Shown one piece after another: positions 1-8,439 of a DNA stretch of 64,000 nt. The stretch spans positions 624,128 to 688,127 of the forward strand of contig NZ_JBJQIK030000003.1 in assembly GCF_045984285.3 (NCBI RefSeq), given 5' to 3'. The DNA is from Rugamonas sp045984285 (GTDB taxonomy: Bacteria > Pseudomonadota > Gammaproteobacteria > Burkholderiales > Burkholderiaceae_D). How positions within the stretch are numbered: the first letter of the stretch is position 1; every line of letters begins with the position of its first letter. A model generated the notes under the pieces. That model was not told the DNA's origin. It searched no databases and saw only the letters and a list, made by a program, of their open reading frames with translations. The position numbers and the translations under genes were made by a program.

Positions 1-759
1 CGCGAGCGTGGCATCGCTACTGCAGTTTATGCCGATCCCACCGATCCGGCCCTGCTGGCGGCCGTGCGCGCGGCGCGGCCGGATTTCCTCTTCAGCTTTT
101 ATTACCGCCACCTGCTGCCGGCGGCCGTGCTGGCCGTGGCGCCGGCCTACAACATGCACGGCTCCCTGCTGCCGGAATTCCGCGGCCGCGCGCCCATCAA
201 CTGGGCGGTGCTGCATGGCGCCGACCGCACCGGCGCCACGCTGCACGAGATGACCGTCAAGCCCGATGCGGGCGCCATCGTGGCTCAGACAGCCGTGCCC
301 ATCCTGCCCGACGACACCGCCTTCGAGGTCTTCGGCAAGGTCACTGTGGCAGCCGAACAGACCTTGTGGGGCGTGCTGCCGGCGCTGCTGGCAGGCACCG
401 CGCCGCGCCGCTGCAACGACCTGCAGCAAGGGAGCTACTTCGGCGCGCGCACGCCGGCCGATGGCCGCATCGACTGGCACGCCGACGCGCAGACCGTCTA
501 TAACCTGCACCGCGCGGTGGCGCCGCCCTACCCTGGCGCCCACACGCGGCTGGGCGGCGTGCTACTGACGCTGGCGCGGGCGCGCCTGATGCCGGGCCGC
601 CTGGCGTCCGGCATGGCGCCCGGCCTTGCGGTGCTCGACGGCCGGATCGTCGGCGTGTGCGGCGACGGACGCATGCTCGCCATCACCTCATTGCTGGACG
701 GCCTGACCGAAGTATCGCCTCAACAGTTACAAACCATGCTCACCCGGAACCACCCATGA
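1..759 (+). CDS. arnA: ArnA-type UDP-L-Ara4N formyltransferase (5' end outside window)
   Basis: The reading frame is open from the first base, so the N-terminus lies upstream of the window; 252 residues remain. The motif NMHGSLLPEFRGRAPINW is the formyltransferase signature carrying the catalytic Asn and His, and KPDAGAIVAQ matches the segment with the catalytic Asp. The family uses 10-formyl-tetrahydrofolate to formylate UDP-4-amino-4-deoxy-L-arabinose in the cytoplasm, for modifying lipid A with L-Ara4N. In enterobacteria this domain is fused to the dehydrogenase; here it is a separate gene whose stop overlaps the dehydrogenase start by 4 bp (ATGA), which implies translational coupling. The family assignment is firm. 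Confidence 0.9.
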   Translation, partial: RERGIATAVYADPTDPALLAAVRAARPDFLFSFYYRHLLPAAVLAVAPAYNMHGSLLPEFRGRAPINWAVLHGADRTGATLHEMTVKPDAGAIVAQTAVPILPDDTAFEVFGKVTVAAEQTLWGVLPALLAGTAPRRCNDLQQGSYFGARTPADGRIDWHADAQTVYNLHRAVAPPYPGAHTRLGGVLLTLARARLMPGRLASGMAPGLAVLDGRIVGVCGDGRMLAITSLLDGLTEVSPQQLQTMLTRNHP

Positions 760-1808
760 AAAAAGTCCTTATCCTCGGCGTCAACGGCTTCATCGGCCAC
801 CACCTGTCCAAGCGCATCCTCGAAACTACCGAGTGGGAAGTGTTCGGCATGGACATGCACAGCGACCGCATTACGTCCCTGCTGGAGAACCCGGCCTACA
901 GGCCTCGCATGCACTTCTACGAGGGCGACATCACTATCAACAAGGAGTGGATCGAGTATCACGTGAAGAAGTGCGACGTGATCGTGCCGCTGGTGGCGAT
1001 CGCCACGCCCTCGACCTATGTCACGCAGCCGCTGCGCGTGTTCGAGCTCGATTTCGAGGCGAACCTGCCCATCGTGCGCGCCGCCGCCCGCTACGGCAAG
1101 CACCTGGTATTCCCGTCGACCTCCGAGGTGTACGGCATGTGCCGCGACGAGGAATTCGACGCGGAGCGCTCCGAGCTGGTTTGCGGCCCGATCAACAAAC
1201 CGCGCTGGATCTATTCCAACGCCAAGCAATTGATGGACCGCGTGATCTGGGGCTACGGCATGGAGGGCCTGAACTTCACGCTGTTCCGCCCATTCAACTG
1301 GATCGGCGCCGGGCTCGACTCCATCCACAGCACCAAGGAGGGCTCGTCGCGCGTGGTGACGCAGTTCTTCGGCCATATCGTGCGCGGCGAAGCGATCTCG
1401 CTGGTCGACGGCGGCGCGCAACAGCGCGCCTTCACCTACGTCGACGACGGCATCGACGCGCTGGTGCGCATCATCGCCAACGCCGGCGGCGTCGCCAGCG
1501 GAAAAATCTATAACATCGGCAATCCGGCCAACAATTATTCGATCCGCGAACTGGCCACGATGATGCTGGCCCTGGGCGCCGACTATCCCGAGTACGCGGA
1601 GGCGGCGCGCCGGGTACGCATCGTCGAGACCAGCGCCCAGGCTTACTACGGCGCCGGCTACCAGGACGTGCAGAAGCGTGTGCCGAAAATCGCCAACACC
1701 TGCGAGGACCTGGGCTGGCGGCCGGTAACGGACATGGCCACCGCGCTGCGCCATATCTTCGATGCCTACCGCGGCCAGGTGCTGCAAGCCCGCGCGCTGA
1801 TCGACTGA
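756..1808 (+). CDS. arnA: ArnA-type UDP-glucuronate dehydrogenase/decarboxylase (split domain)
   Basis: A 350-residue extended short-chain dehydrogenase. It opens with the Rossmann motif GVNGFIG (residues 8-14), followed by STSEVYG (121-127) and the catalytic YxxxK pair Y153/K157. This is the C-terminal half of enterobacterial ArnA: it oxidises and decarboxylates UDP-glucuronate to UDP-4-keto-pentose, the first committed step to UDP-L-Ara4N. The start at 756 is chosen because it aligns with the family N-terminus and sits in an ATGA overlap with the formyltransferase; the longer frame upstream only reads through that gene. A plain UDP-xylose synthase is the alternative, but the neighbours make the Arn role much more likely. 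Confidence 0.9.
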   Translation: MKKVLILGVNGFIGHHLSKRILETTEWEVFGMDMHSDRITSLLENPAYRPRMHFYEGDITINKEWIEYHVKKCDVIVPLVAIATPSTYVTQPLRVFELDFEANLPIVRAAARYGKHLVFPSTSEVYGMCRDEEFDAERSELVCGPINKPRWIYSNAKQLMDRVIWGYGMEGLNFTLFRPFNWIGAGLDSIHSTKEGSSRVVTQFFGHIVRGEAISLVDGGAQQRAFTYVDDGIDALVRIIANAGGVASGKIYNIGNPANNYSIRELATMMLALGADYPEYAEAARRVRIVETSAQAYYGAGYQDVQKRVPKIANTCEDLGWRPVTDMATALRHIFDAYRGQVLQARALID

Positions 1809-2770
1809 TGGACGCGACCGCCCCGCTGCTGACGCTCAAGATCGACGTCGACACCTACCGCGGCACCCGGTTTGGCGTGCGCCACCTGGTGCGCATGCTG
1901 CGCGCGCGCCAGGCCAACGCCACCTTCCTGTTCTCGCTTGGCCCGGACCATACCGGATGGGCGCTGCGGCGCGCCCTGCGGCCGGGCTTCTTCAGCAAGG
2001 TGGCGCGCACTTCGGTGATCGGCCATTACGGATGGAAGACACTGATGTACGGCACCCTGCTGCCCGGCCCCGACATCGGGGCGCGCTGCGCCGGCGAGCT
2101 GCGCGCCGTGCGCGACGCCGGCTTCGAATGCGGCATCCACACCTGGGACCACGCGCTGTGGCAGGACAACGCCGCCGCGCGCGGCGACGCCTGGACCCAG
2201 GCCCAGATGGACCAGGCGGCGCGGCGCTACGCCGCCGTGTTCGGCGTGCCGCCGCATACCCATGGCGCGGCAGGCTGGCAGATGAACGCCGCCGCCTTCG
2301 CCGCGCATGACACGGCCGGCTACCTGTACGCATCCGACGGCCGCGCCGCGCTCGATGCGCGCGGCGCGCTGTGCGATCCCGGCAGCGGCCCGCACCGGCT
2401 GCTGGCCGGCGGCCGTCTGCTGCGCTGCGTCCAGCTGCCGACCACGTTGCCGACGCTGGACGAATTGCTGGGGCGCGAGATTGACGGCCGCCTGATCACG
2501 GCCGGCAACGTGGCCGGCCATCTGCTGTCGCTCACGGCCGCCGGCCCGCGCGATCATGTCTACACGCTGCACGCGGAGCTCGAGGGCCAGAAACTGGCGC
2601 CGGTATTCGAGCGCCTGCTCGACGGCTGGCTCGCGCAAGGCTACCGCCTGGCTTCCATGGCCGACTACTACGAGAAGATCAGACACGCGCCGCTGCCCGC
2701 GCTGCCGTGGGGCTGGGGCGAGGTGCCCGGGCGCTCGGGGCGGGTGCTGATGCAGGGTGGCGTGCCATGA
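1808..2770 (+). CDS. arnD: ArnD, 4-deoxy-4-formamido-L-arabinose-phosphoundecaprenol deformylase
   Basis: A 320-residue NodB-type polysaccharide deacetylase. The metal and catalytic residues are visible as KIDVDTYRGT (D13, D15) and HTWDH (H111, H115). The family removes the formyl group from undecaprenyl-phosphate-linked L-Ara4N at the inner membrane, making the transfer pathway irreversible. The start overlaps the preceding stop by one base (TGATG), so the gene is translationally coupled to the dehydrogenase. Position and motif content fit ArnD rather than a chitin or peptidoglycan deacetylase. Confidence 0.9.
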   Translation: MDATAPLLTLKIDVDTYRGTRFGVRHLVRMLRARQANATFLFSLGPDHTGWALRRALRPGFFSKVARTSVIGHYGWKTLMYGTLLPGPDIGARCAGELRAVRDAGFECGIHTWDHALWQDNAAARGDAWTQAQMDQAARRYAAVFGVPPHTHGAAGWQMNAAAFAAHDTAGYLYASDGRAALDARGALCDPGSGPHRLLAGGRLLRCVQLPTTLPTLDELLGREIDGRLITAGNVAGHLLSLTAAGPRDHVYTLHAELEGQKLAPVFERLLDGWLAQGYRLASMADYYEKIRHAPLPALPWGWGEVPGRSGRVLMQGGVP

Positions 2771-3180
2771 GCCGGGCCGCGCCTGCTGCCCCGGCGGCGT
2801 CGCTGCCGGCGCAGTTCCTTCGCTTCGCCATGGTCGGCGCCACAGGGACGGCGGTGCAGTACCTGGTGCTGTGGCTTGGCGTTGAACGCTGCGGCCAGGA
2901 TGCAGCCACCGCCTCCGGCGCCGGCTATGTGCTCGGCACGCTGGTCAACTATGCATTGAATTATTTCCTGACCTTCGGCAGCGAGCAGCTGCACCGGCGC
3001 GCGGCCAGCCGCTACTTCACCGTACTGGGCCTGGGCTGGTGCCTGAATACCGCGCTGGTGTGGCTGCTGGTGCGCGAACTGCACTGGCACTACTGGAGCG
3101 CGCAGGTGCTGGCCACTGGACTGGGCCTGTTGTGGAACTTCGCCGGCAGCCGCTGGTGGGCGTTCCGCGCTGGGCCTTAG
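2767..3180 (+). CDS. GtrA family membrane protein, possible Und-P-L-Ara4N flippase
   Basis: A 137-residue hydrophobic protein with about four membrane segments; FLRFAMVGATGTAVQYLVLW and the NYALNYFLTFG stretch are typical of GtrA/DPMS3 proteins. GtrA family members are linked to moving polyprenyl-phosphate-bound sugars across the inner membrane. It starts in an ATGA overlap with arnD, so it belongs to the arn operon, in the place where ArnE/ArnF flippase subunits are found in enterobacteria. I infer that it may perform the flipping step here; no sequence feature proves the substrate. Confidence 0.85.
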   Translation: MSRAAPAAPAASLPAQFLRFAMVGATGTAVQYLVLWLGVERCGQDAATASGAGYVLGTLVNYALNYFLTFGSEQLHRRAASRYFTVLGLGWCLNTALVWLLVRELHWHYWSAQVLATGLGLLWNFAGSRWWAFRAGP

Positions 3181-3217
3181 CGAACCAAATTTCCAACCGA
3201 TTGAATAGGGTACCATC

Positions 3218-4627
3218 ATGAAAATCACCATCATCGGCACCGGCTACGTTGGCCTGGTGACGGGCGCCTGCCTGGCCGAGCTGGGCAATGACGTCGTCTG
3301 CCTCGATATCGACCAGAACAAGATCGCGCTGCTCAATGGCGGCGGCATGCCGATCCATGAGCCGGGCCTGGAGGAGCTCGTCGCCCGCAACCGCGAGGCC
3401 GGCCGCCTGCGTTTTTCGAGCGACATCGCCGCCGCCGTGGCGCACGGCGACCTGCAGTTCATCGCCGTCGGCACCCCGCCCGACGAGGACGGCGCCGCAG
3501 ACCTGCGCCATGTGCTGGCGGCCGCGCGCGAGATCGGCCGCCACATGCAGGGCTTCAAGGTCGTCATCGACAAGTCCACGGTGCCGGTCGGTACCGGGGA
3601 GCGCGTTGCCGCCACGATCCGCGCGCAACTGGCCGCGCGCCCGGATGGTGGCGGCGGCGCGAGCTTCTCGGTGGTGTCCAATCCCGAGTTCCTCAAGGAG
3701 GGCGCGGCAGTTGACGATTTCATGCGCCCCGACCGCATCGTCATCGGTTGCGACGACAGCAGCGAGGGCGAGCGCGCACGCGAACTGCTGCGCAAGCTCT
3801 ACCGGCCGTTCAACCGCAACCGCGAGCGCACCCACTGGATGGACGTGCGCTCGGCCGAGTTTACCAAATACGCGGCCAACGCCATGCTGGCCACCCGCAT
3901 CTCGTTCATGAACGAACTGGCCAACCTGGCCGACCAGGTCGGCGTGGACATCGAGGCGGTGCGCCATGGCATTGGTTCGGACCCGCGCATCGGCCACAGT
4001 TTCCTGTACGCCGGCGCTGGTTACGGCGGCTCGTGCTTCCCCAAGGACGTGCGGGCGCTGGAACGCACGGCGCGCGAGTTCGGCCAGGAACTGTTGATCA
4101 TGAGCGCGGTCGAGGCCGTGAATCAGCGCCAGAAATTACTGCTGGGGCAAAAGATTGTCGAGCGCTTCGGCGGCGACCTGCGCGGCCGGCATTTTGCCGT
4201 CTGGGGCCTGGCGTTCAAGCCCGGCACCGACGACATGCGCGAGGCGCCCGCGCGCACCCTGCTGCGCCGCCTGCTCGACGCCGGCGCGACGGTTGCGGTG
4301 TATGATCCGGTCGCAATGCCTGAAGCGCGCCGTGCCCTGCCCCTGGACCTGGACCGCGAGCAAATGGAGCGGGTGCGCTTCGCCGCCAGTCCGCTCGACG
4401 CCGTGGCCGGCGCCGACGCGCTGGTTATCGTCACCGAGTGGAAGGCGTTCCGCAGCCCCGATTTCGGCAAGATCAAGACGGCCCTGCGCCAGCCGCTGGT
4501 CTTCGATGGCCGCAATCTGTTCGAGCCGGAGGCAATGGACGAGTACGGCATTGAATACCACGGCATCGGCCGCGCCTCGCAAACCGTGGCCGGCATCGCG
4601 GAGTCGCCGTGCCGCGCGGCCGCGTAG
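3218..4627 (+). CDS. ugd: UDP-glucose 6-dehydrogenase
   Basis: A 469-residue protein with the N-terminal NAD-binding motif IGTGYVGLVTG, the central helix bearing KYAANAMLATRISFMNE, and the active-site loop GYGGSCFPKD with catalytic Cys about residue 273. It oxidises UDP-glucose to UDP-glucuronate, the substrate of the ArnA dehydrogenase encoded upstream. It lies 37 bp after the GtrA gene in the same direction and probably ends the arn operon; the next gene converges on it. Length matches the bacterial family. Confidence 0.93.
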   Translation: MKITIIGTGYVGLVTGACLAELGNDVVCLDIDQNKIALLNGGGMPIHEPGLEELVARNREAGRLRFSSDIAAAVAHGDLQFIAVGTPPDEDGAADLRHVLAAAREIGRHMQGFKVVIDKSTVPVGTGERVAATIRAQLAARPDGGGGASFSVVSNPEFLKEGAAVDDFMRPDRIVIGCDDSSEGERARELLRKLYRPFNRNRERTHWMDVRSAEFTKYAANAMLATRISFMNELANLADQVGVDIEAVRHGIGSDPRIGHSFLYAGAGYGGSCFPKDVRALERTAREFGQELLIMSAVEAVNQRQKLLLGQKIVERFGGDLRGRHFAVWGLAFKPGTDDMREAPARTLLRRLLDAGATVAVYDPVAMPEARRALPLDLDREQMERVRFAASPLDAVAGADALVIVTEWKAFRSPDFGKIKTALRQPLVFDGRNLFEPEAMDEYGIEYHGIGRASQTVAGIAESPCRAAA

Positions 4628-4657
4628 AGGCAGCGGCCCGGGCCAGAACCGGCGGGT

Positions 4658-6040
4658 TCAGGTATCCGGCGCTGGCCGGGTTGTCAGTCTGAACAGCAGG
4701 CCTGGCTCCATCCGCTGCGCCGCCAGGGTCCAGCCGTGCGCCCGCGCGATCTCCTGGCAGATGGCGAGGCCCAGTCCTGCGCCATGGTCGCGGCGATGCG
4801 CCCCCCGCCAGAAGCGCTCGAACATGCGCGCCACTTGTTCCGGCGCCACCCCGGGTCCATTGTCGCGCACCGTCAGCGCGTCGGCGCTGGTGGTTACGCA
4901 CACCTCGCTGCCTGCAGGGGCATGCTGGATGGCGTTTTCCAGCAGGTTTTTCAGCAAGGTAAACAGTGTTGCCCGGTCGGCCCGCCATGGCGCTGCCGGA
5001 CCATCGTGGCGCAGGGTCAGGCGCACATTCGCCGCCTCGGCCATCCGCCGCAGGTAGCCGACCGCCTCGGCGCCGACGTCGCGCGGATCGACCACGGCGA
5101 AAATGTAATTCTGCTCCTCACTGGTTTCAGCCAGCAGCAGCAACTGCTGCACCTGGCGCGTCATGTGCTGGATGTCGCTGAGCAGCGCATCGCGCTCCTG
5201 GCCTTTTTCCGTCTGCTCGGTTTGCGCGCGGATCAGGGCGAGCGGCGTTTTCAGCTCATGCGCGGCAGTCGCCAGGAAGCCTTGCTGGACGCGATACCCC
5301 TGTTCCAGACGCTCCAGCACGCGGTTGAAACTGTCGACCAGCGGCGCGATCTCGGCCGGCACGTCCTTGACCTGCAGCCGCGCGTGCAGCGCCCGCGGCG
5401 AGATCGCCGCAGCCGACTCCGACAGCTCGCGCAGCGGCTTGAGCGTGTAGCGCAGCGTGATGAGCGCGCAGGCGCCGAACACGAAGAGCAGGACCAGGCT
5501 GAACAGCACGATGCCGCCGCCCATGAAGGGCAGCGCAAACACCGTCTGGAACAGCTCGATGATGCGCTTGCTGGCGGCAAACTGCACATACCAGCGCTGG
5601 CCCTGATGATCGACGGCGGCCGTTCCGGCATACATCGGCACGCCGTTGAGCTCGAAGGTGAAGGGGCCGGACTGCAAACGGCGGGTTTCGGGTGTCGACG
5701 GCCATTCCGTGCCGGGCCCGGTGGCGGACGCCAGCGCGACGCGGCCATCGGCATCCAGCACCCGGTAGCCGGTCTCGTGCCTCAGGCTGTCGTACATCCA
5801 GCGATGGCTGTCTTCGCTGTCGAGGAATCCAACCGGGCGTCCGGCGCTATCGAAGAGCAAGGCCTCGCCCAGCTCCTCGGTGCGTTCCGCCACGTCCGAG
5901 CTCGGCAGGTAATCGCTTTGTGTCGTGATGAGGTAAATGGTCCCCAGCAGCAAAGCGATGCTCAGCACCACGCCGGCCACGAAGGCCAGCAAGACTTTCA
6001 CGCCCAGGCTATTCAGCCACATCGGCTTCGCGTAGCGCAT
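4658..6040 (-). CDS. Two-component sensor histidine kinase, PmrB/QseC-like
   Basis: A 460-residue inner-membrane kinase. Membrane helices lie near residues 12-38 and 170-198, enclosing a periplasmic sensor of about 130 residues. A HAMP segment follows, then the HisKA box ATAAHELKTPLALI (His261), the N box NLLENAIQHAP, and G boxes DNGPGVAPEQ and GAGLGLAICQEIA. The frame overlaps the response regulator gene; an internal ATG at 6022 (Met7, MWLNSLG) is an equally plausible start. Facing the arn genes and paired with an OmpR-type regulator, it is a good candidate to sense cations, pH or cationic peptides and control L-Ara4N addition, but the signal is not visible in the sequence. Confidence 0.88.
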   Translation of the reverse strand: MRYAKPMWLNSLGVKVLLAFVAGVVLSIALLLGTIYLITTQSDYLPSSDVAERTEELGEALLFDSAGRPVGFLDSEDSHRWMYDSLRHETGYRVLDADGRVALASATGPGTEWPSTPETRRLQSGPFTFELNGVPMYAGTAAVDHQGQRWYVQFAASKRIIELFQTVFALPFMGGGIVLFSLVLLFVFGACALITLRYTLKPLRELSESAAAISPRALHARLQVKDVPAEIAPLVDSFNRVLERLEQGYRVQQGFLATAAHELKTPLALIRAQTEQTEKGQERDALLSDIQHMTRQVQQLLLLAETSEEQNYIFAVVDPRDVGAEAVGYLRRMAEAANVRLTLRHDGPAAPWRADRATLFTLLKNLLENAIQHAPAGSEVCVTTSADALTVRDNGPGVAPEQVARMFERFWRGAHRRDHGAGLGLAICQEIARAHGWTLAAQRMEPGLLFRLTTRPAPDT

Positions 6041-6695
6041 AGCCCAGTCCTCTCACATTGATGATTTGCTGTCGTGAACCGATGGCCAGCAGCTTGCGGC
6101 GGATCCGGTACAGGACGACGTCGAGCGCGTTGGGGGTGACGGCCTCGCTCAAGCCCCAAGCGGCCGCCTCCAGCGCGCCACGGCGCACCACCTCCGCCGG
6201 TTTGCGCACCAGCAGCAGCATGATTTGCATCTCGGCCGGCGCCAGCGTAACGCTTTCCGAGCCGCAGCAGAGCATGCCGGTCTCAGGACGCAGGCTCAGG
6301 TCGGCGTGGCCGGGCGCCAGGGTGTGGTATTCCACAGGCCGGCGCAGCAAGGCCCGCACGCGCGCCACCAGCTCGTCGATGGCGAACGGCTTGGGCAGAT
6401 AGTCGTCGGCGCCGGCATCGAGCCCTTCCACGCGGTCATGCAGCGCGTCGCGCGCGGTCAGCACCAGGCAAGGCAAGCCCTGCCCGGCGGCCCGCAGGCG
6501 CCGCAGCAGGCCCAGCCCATCGCCGTCCGGCAAGCCCCGGTCGAGCACCAGCGCCTTGTAGGGCACGCGTCCGACAGCATCCCACGCCAAGTCGATGCGT
6601 TCGACGACATCGACCGCGATGCCGGCGCCGCGCAGCGCCTTGCACATCAGCCGAGCCAGGCGGTCGTGGTCTTCGAGGAGGAGAATGCGGTTCAT
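6009..6695 (-). CDS. OmpR/PhoB-family response regulator, PmrA/QseB-like
   Basis: A 228-residue regulator. The receiver domain has acidic residues E8/D9, phospho-acceptor D52 in LDRGLPDGDG, the LTARDALHDR switch segment and KPF lysine. The C-terminal winged helix ends in NVRGLGYALR. Its 3' end overlaps the sensor kinase frame, so the two are co-translated. It is strikingly similar throughout to the regulator at 7660-8346 on the other side of mipA. It probably acts on the arn operon and on the adjacent divergent promoter region. Confidence 0.9.
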   Translation of the reverse strand: MNRILLLEDHDRLARLMCKALRGAGIAVDVVERIDLAWDAVGRVPYKALVLDRGLPDGDGLGLLRRLRAAGQGLPCLVLTARDALHDRVEGLDAGADDYLPKPFAIDELVARVRALLRRPVEYHTLAPGHADLSLRPETGMLCCGSESVTLAPAEMQIMLLLVRKPAEVVRRGALEAAAWGLSEAVTPNALDVVLYRIRRKLLAIGSRQQIINVRGLGYALREADVAE

Positions 6696-6782
6696 TACAA
6701 CGATGTAGGTATCCCAGGCCTGCGCGGGCTGTATTTGCCATCACTGTAAATGAGAAATTCAATTTGAGAAAGATTTTTCAGG

Positions 6783-6798
6783 GTAAGTATTCAGTAAG
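6783..6798. promoter_or_regulatory. Candidate OmpR-type direct repeat in the regulator/mipA divergent region
   Basis: Two copies of GTAAG at 6783-6787 and 6794-6798 are spaced exactly 11 bp start to start, the period expected for tandem binding of OmpR/PhoB-type regulators. A second pair of TGAGAAA words sits just upstream at 6751-6757 and 6765-6771. The repeat lies in the 152-bp region between the response regulator and mipA. The words are short, so this is a weak call. Confidence 0.3.
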
Positions 6799-6847
6799 AC
6801 GACCTGGGCGACGATGTGGCTTCACATTCAACATTTGGAGAAATCAC

Positions 6848-7660
6848 ATGCTGCCTCCACGCATCCTTACCCTGGCCTCCCCTTCGACACGCAAGCACGC
6901 GAGGGCCGCTGCGGCCCTCGCGCTGGGGCTGAGCGCCACCGCCGTGGCGGGCGCCGCCGCGGCCGACGAGGGGTCCTCGTGGGGACTGGGCGTCGCCGCG
7001 TTCAGCGCGCAACAGCCTTACCCCGGCAGCAGCCGGGAAAACAAAGTGCTGCCCCTTATCTCCTATGAGAACCAGTATGTGCGCGTGTTCGGTCCGGTCG
7101 CCGAATTCAAGGCATACAGCGCCGATCTCGGCGGCGGCCAGCGCCTCGACCTGCGCGTGGTCGGCAAATACGACTTTAGCGGCTATGAGCCCGGCGACGC
7201 GCCCATCCTGAATGGCATGCGCGAGCGCAAAGACAGCTTCTGGGCCGGCGGCAAGGTGACATGGCGTACCGGCCTGGTCGACGTCAGCGCCGAAGTGCTG
7301 GCCGACGTCGGCGGCAAGAGCAAGGGCCGGCGCGCCAACCTCAGCCTGGAAAAGAACTGGCGCATCGGCGAGCACTTCATGCTGACGCCGCGTGTCAGCG
7401 CCGCCTGGGTCGATAAAAAATACGTCGACTATTACTATGGCGTCGCCGCCGACGAGGTCCGCGCCGGCCGCGCGGCGTACACGGGCAATTCCGGCGTCAA
7501 CGCCGAACTGGGCCTGCGCGGCGCTTACTTCATCGATGCGCACCACTCCATGTTTCTCGATCTCGGCGTGAGCAAGCTGTCCAAAAAGATCAAGGACAGC
7601 CCGCTGGTTGACCGTTCGAGCGTGAATCGTGTCGGCCTGGGATATCTGTACCGCTTCTGA
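6848..7660 (+). CDS. mipA: MipA/OmpV family outer-membrane protein
   Basis: A 270-residue protein with a signal peptide (ALGLSATAVAGAAAADE, cleavage near the AAA-DE junction). The mature part is rich in alternating beta strands and ends in GYLYRF with a C-terminal Phe, as expected for an outer-membrane beta barrel. The segment QPYPGSSRENKVLPLISYEN is characteristic of the MipA/OmpV family, members of which scaffold murein hydrolases or respond to antimicrobial stress. The start at 6848 follows a TTGGAG ribosome-binding site. It lies between two near-duplicate response regulators and overlaps the second by one base. Confidence 0.88.
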   Translation: MLPPRILTLASPSTRKHARAAAALALGLSATAVAGAAAADEGSSWGLGVAAFSAQQPYPGSSRENKVLPLISYENQYVRVFGPVAEFKAYSADLGGGQRLDLRVVGKYDFSGYEPGDAPILNGMRERKDSFWAGGKVTWRTGLVDVSAEVLADVGGKSKGRRANLSLEKNWRIGEHFMLTPRVSAAWVDKKYVDYYYGVAADEVRAGRAAYTGNSGVNAELGLRGAYFIDAHHSMFLDLGVSKLSKKIKDSPLVDRSSVNRVGLGYLYRF

Positions 7661-8346
7661 TGAGCCGCATCCTGCTCGTCGAAGACCACGACCGCCTCGC
7701 CCAGCTGATGTGCAAGGCGCTGGCGGCGGCCGGCATTGCGGTCGACGTCATGGACCGCATCGACACCGCCTGGACCGCCATGCGGCAACTGCCGTACCAG
7801 GCCGTCGTCCTCGACCGCGGCCTGCCGGACGGCGATGGGCTGTCGCTGCTGCAGCGCGTGCGCGGCGCCGGGCTGCACGTGCCCTGCCTGGTGCTGACCG
7901 CACGCGACGCGCTGCATGACCGCGTGGAAGGCCTGGAGGCAGGCGCCGACGACTACCTGCCCAAGCCCTTCGCCATGGACGAGATGGTCGCGCGCGTGCG
8001 GGCCCTGCTGCGCCGCCCTGTCGATGTCCGCCCGCTCGACCCCAGCCACGACGACCTGACGCTGCGCCCCGACGCGGGCCTGCTCTGCTGTGCGGAAGAA
8101 TGCGTCACCCTGGCCCCGGCGGAGATGCAGATCATGCTGATGCTGGTGCACCGGCACGTCGAGGTGGTGCGCCGCAGTGCGCTGGAGGCCGCGGCGTGGG
8201 GCTTGAACGAGGCGGTCACGCCCAATGCCCTGGACGTGGCGCTGCACCGGATCCGCCGCAAACTGCTGGCCATCGGCTCACGCCAGCGGATCGTCAATGT
8301 GCGGGGACTTGGCTATGCGCTACGCGCGGCCGATTTGGCTGACTAG
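7660..8346 (+). CDS. Orphan OmpR-family response regulator, paralogue of 6009-6695
   Basis: A 228-residue regulator with the same length and layout as its paralogue: phospho-acceptor D52 in LDRGLPDGDG, LTARDALHDRVEG, KPFAMDE, and a winged helix ending NVRGLGYALR. No kinase follows: the next gene is a GntR regulator 93 bp downstream. The start shares one base with the mipA stop (TGATG), so its synthesis is tied to MipA. It may be phosphorylated by the kinase at 4658-6040 or modulate the paralogue by competing for sites or forming heterodimers; that is inference. Confidence 0.9.
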   Translation: MSRILLVEDHDRLAQLMCKALAAAGIAVDVMDRIDTAWTAMRQLPYQAVVLDRGLPDGDGLSLLQRVRGAGLHVPCLVLTARDALHDRVEGLEAGADDYLPKPFAMDEMVARVRALLRRPVDVRPLDPSHDDLTLRPDAGLLCCAEECVTLAPAEMQIMLMLVHRHVEVVRRSALEAAAWGLNEAVTPNALDVALHRIRRKLLAIGSRQRIVNVRGLGYALRAADLAD

Positions 8347-8382
8347 CTGCGCTCATGGTTTTGAGTGTTTGCGCGTCCCGCA

Positions 8383-8411
8383 TTGTATGTTCCTGCCGAC
8401 CTATCTAGAAT
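8383..8411 (+). promoter_or_regulatory. Candidate promoter of the GntR regulator gene
   Basis: TTGTAT at 8383-8388 and TAGAAT at 8406-8411 are separated by 17 bp, matching a sigma-70 promoter (good -10, weak -35). The -10 ends three bases before a palindrome, so a bound repressor would block transcription initiation. Confidence 0.45.
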
Positions 8412-8413
8412 CG

Positions 8414-8437
8414 CCTGAAATACTCATCGATTTCAGG
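8414..8437. promoter_or_regulatory. Palindromic operator overlapping the GntR gene leader
   Basis: Perfect 8-bp arms CCTGAAAT (8414-8421) and ATTTCAGG (8430-8437) flank an 8-bp spacer, just downstream of the candidate -10 and running into the ribosome-binding site of the regulator. The position suggests autorepression. It does not resemble the TGGT-N3-ACCA sites at the pectin operon, so a different binder is possible. Confidence 0.5.
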
Positions 8438-8439
8438 AC

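Noticed and set aside
4736..6061. A 441-codon plus-strand frame opposite the sensor kinase
   Set aside because: The minus strand carries complete HisKA and HATPase motifs; the plus frame is a shadow.
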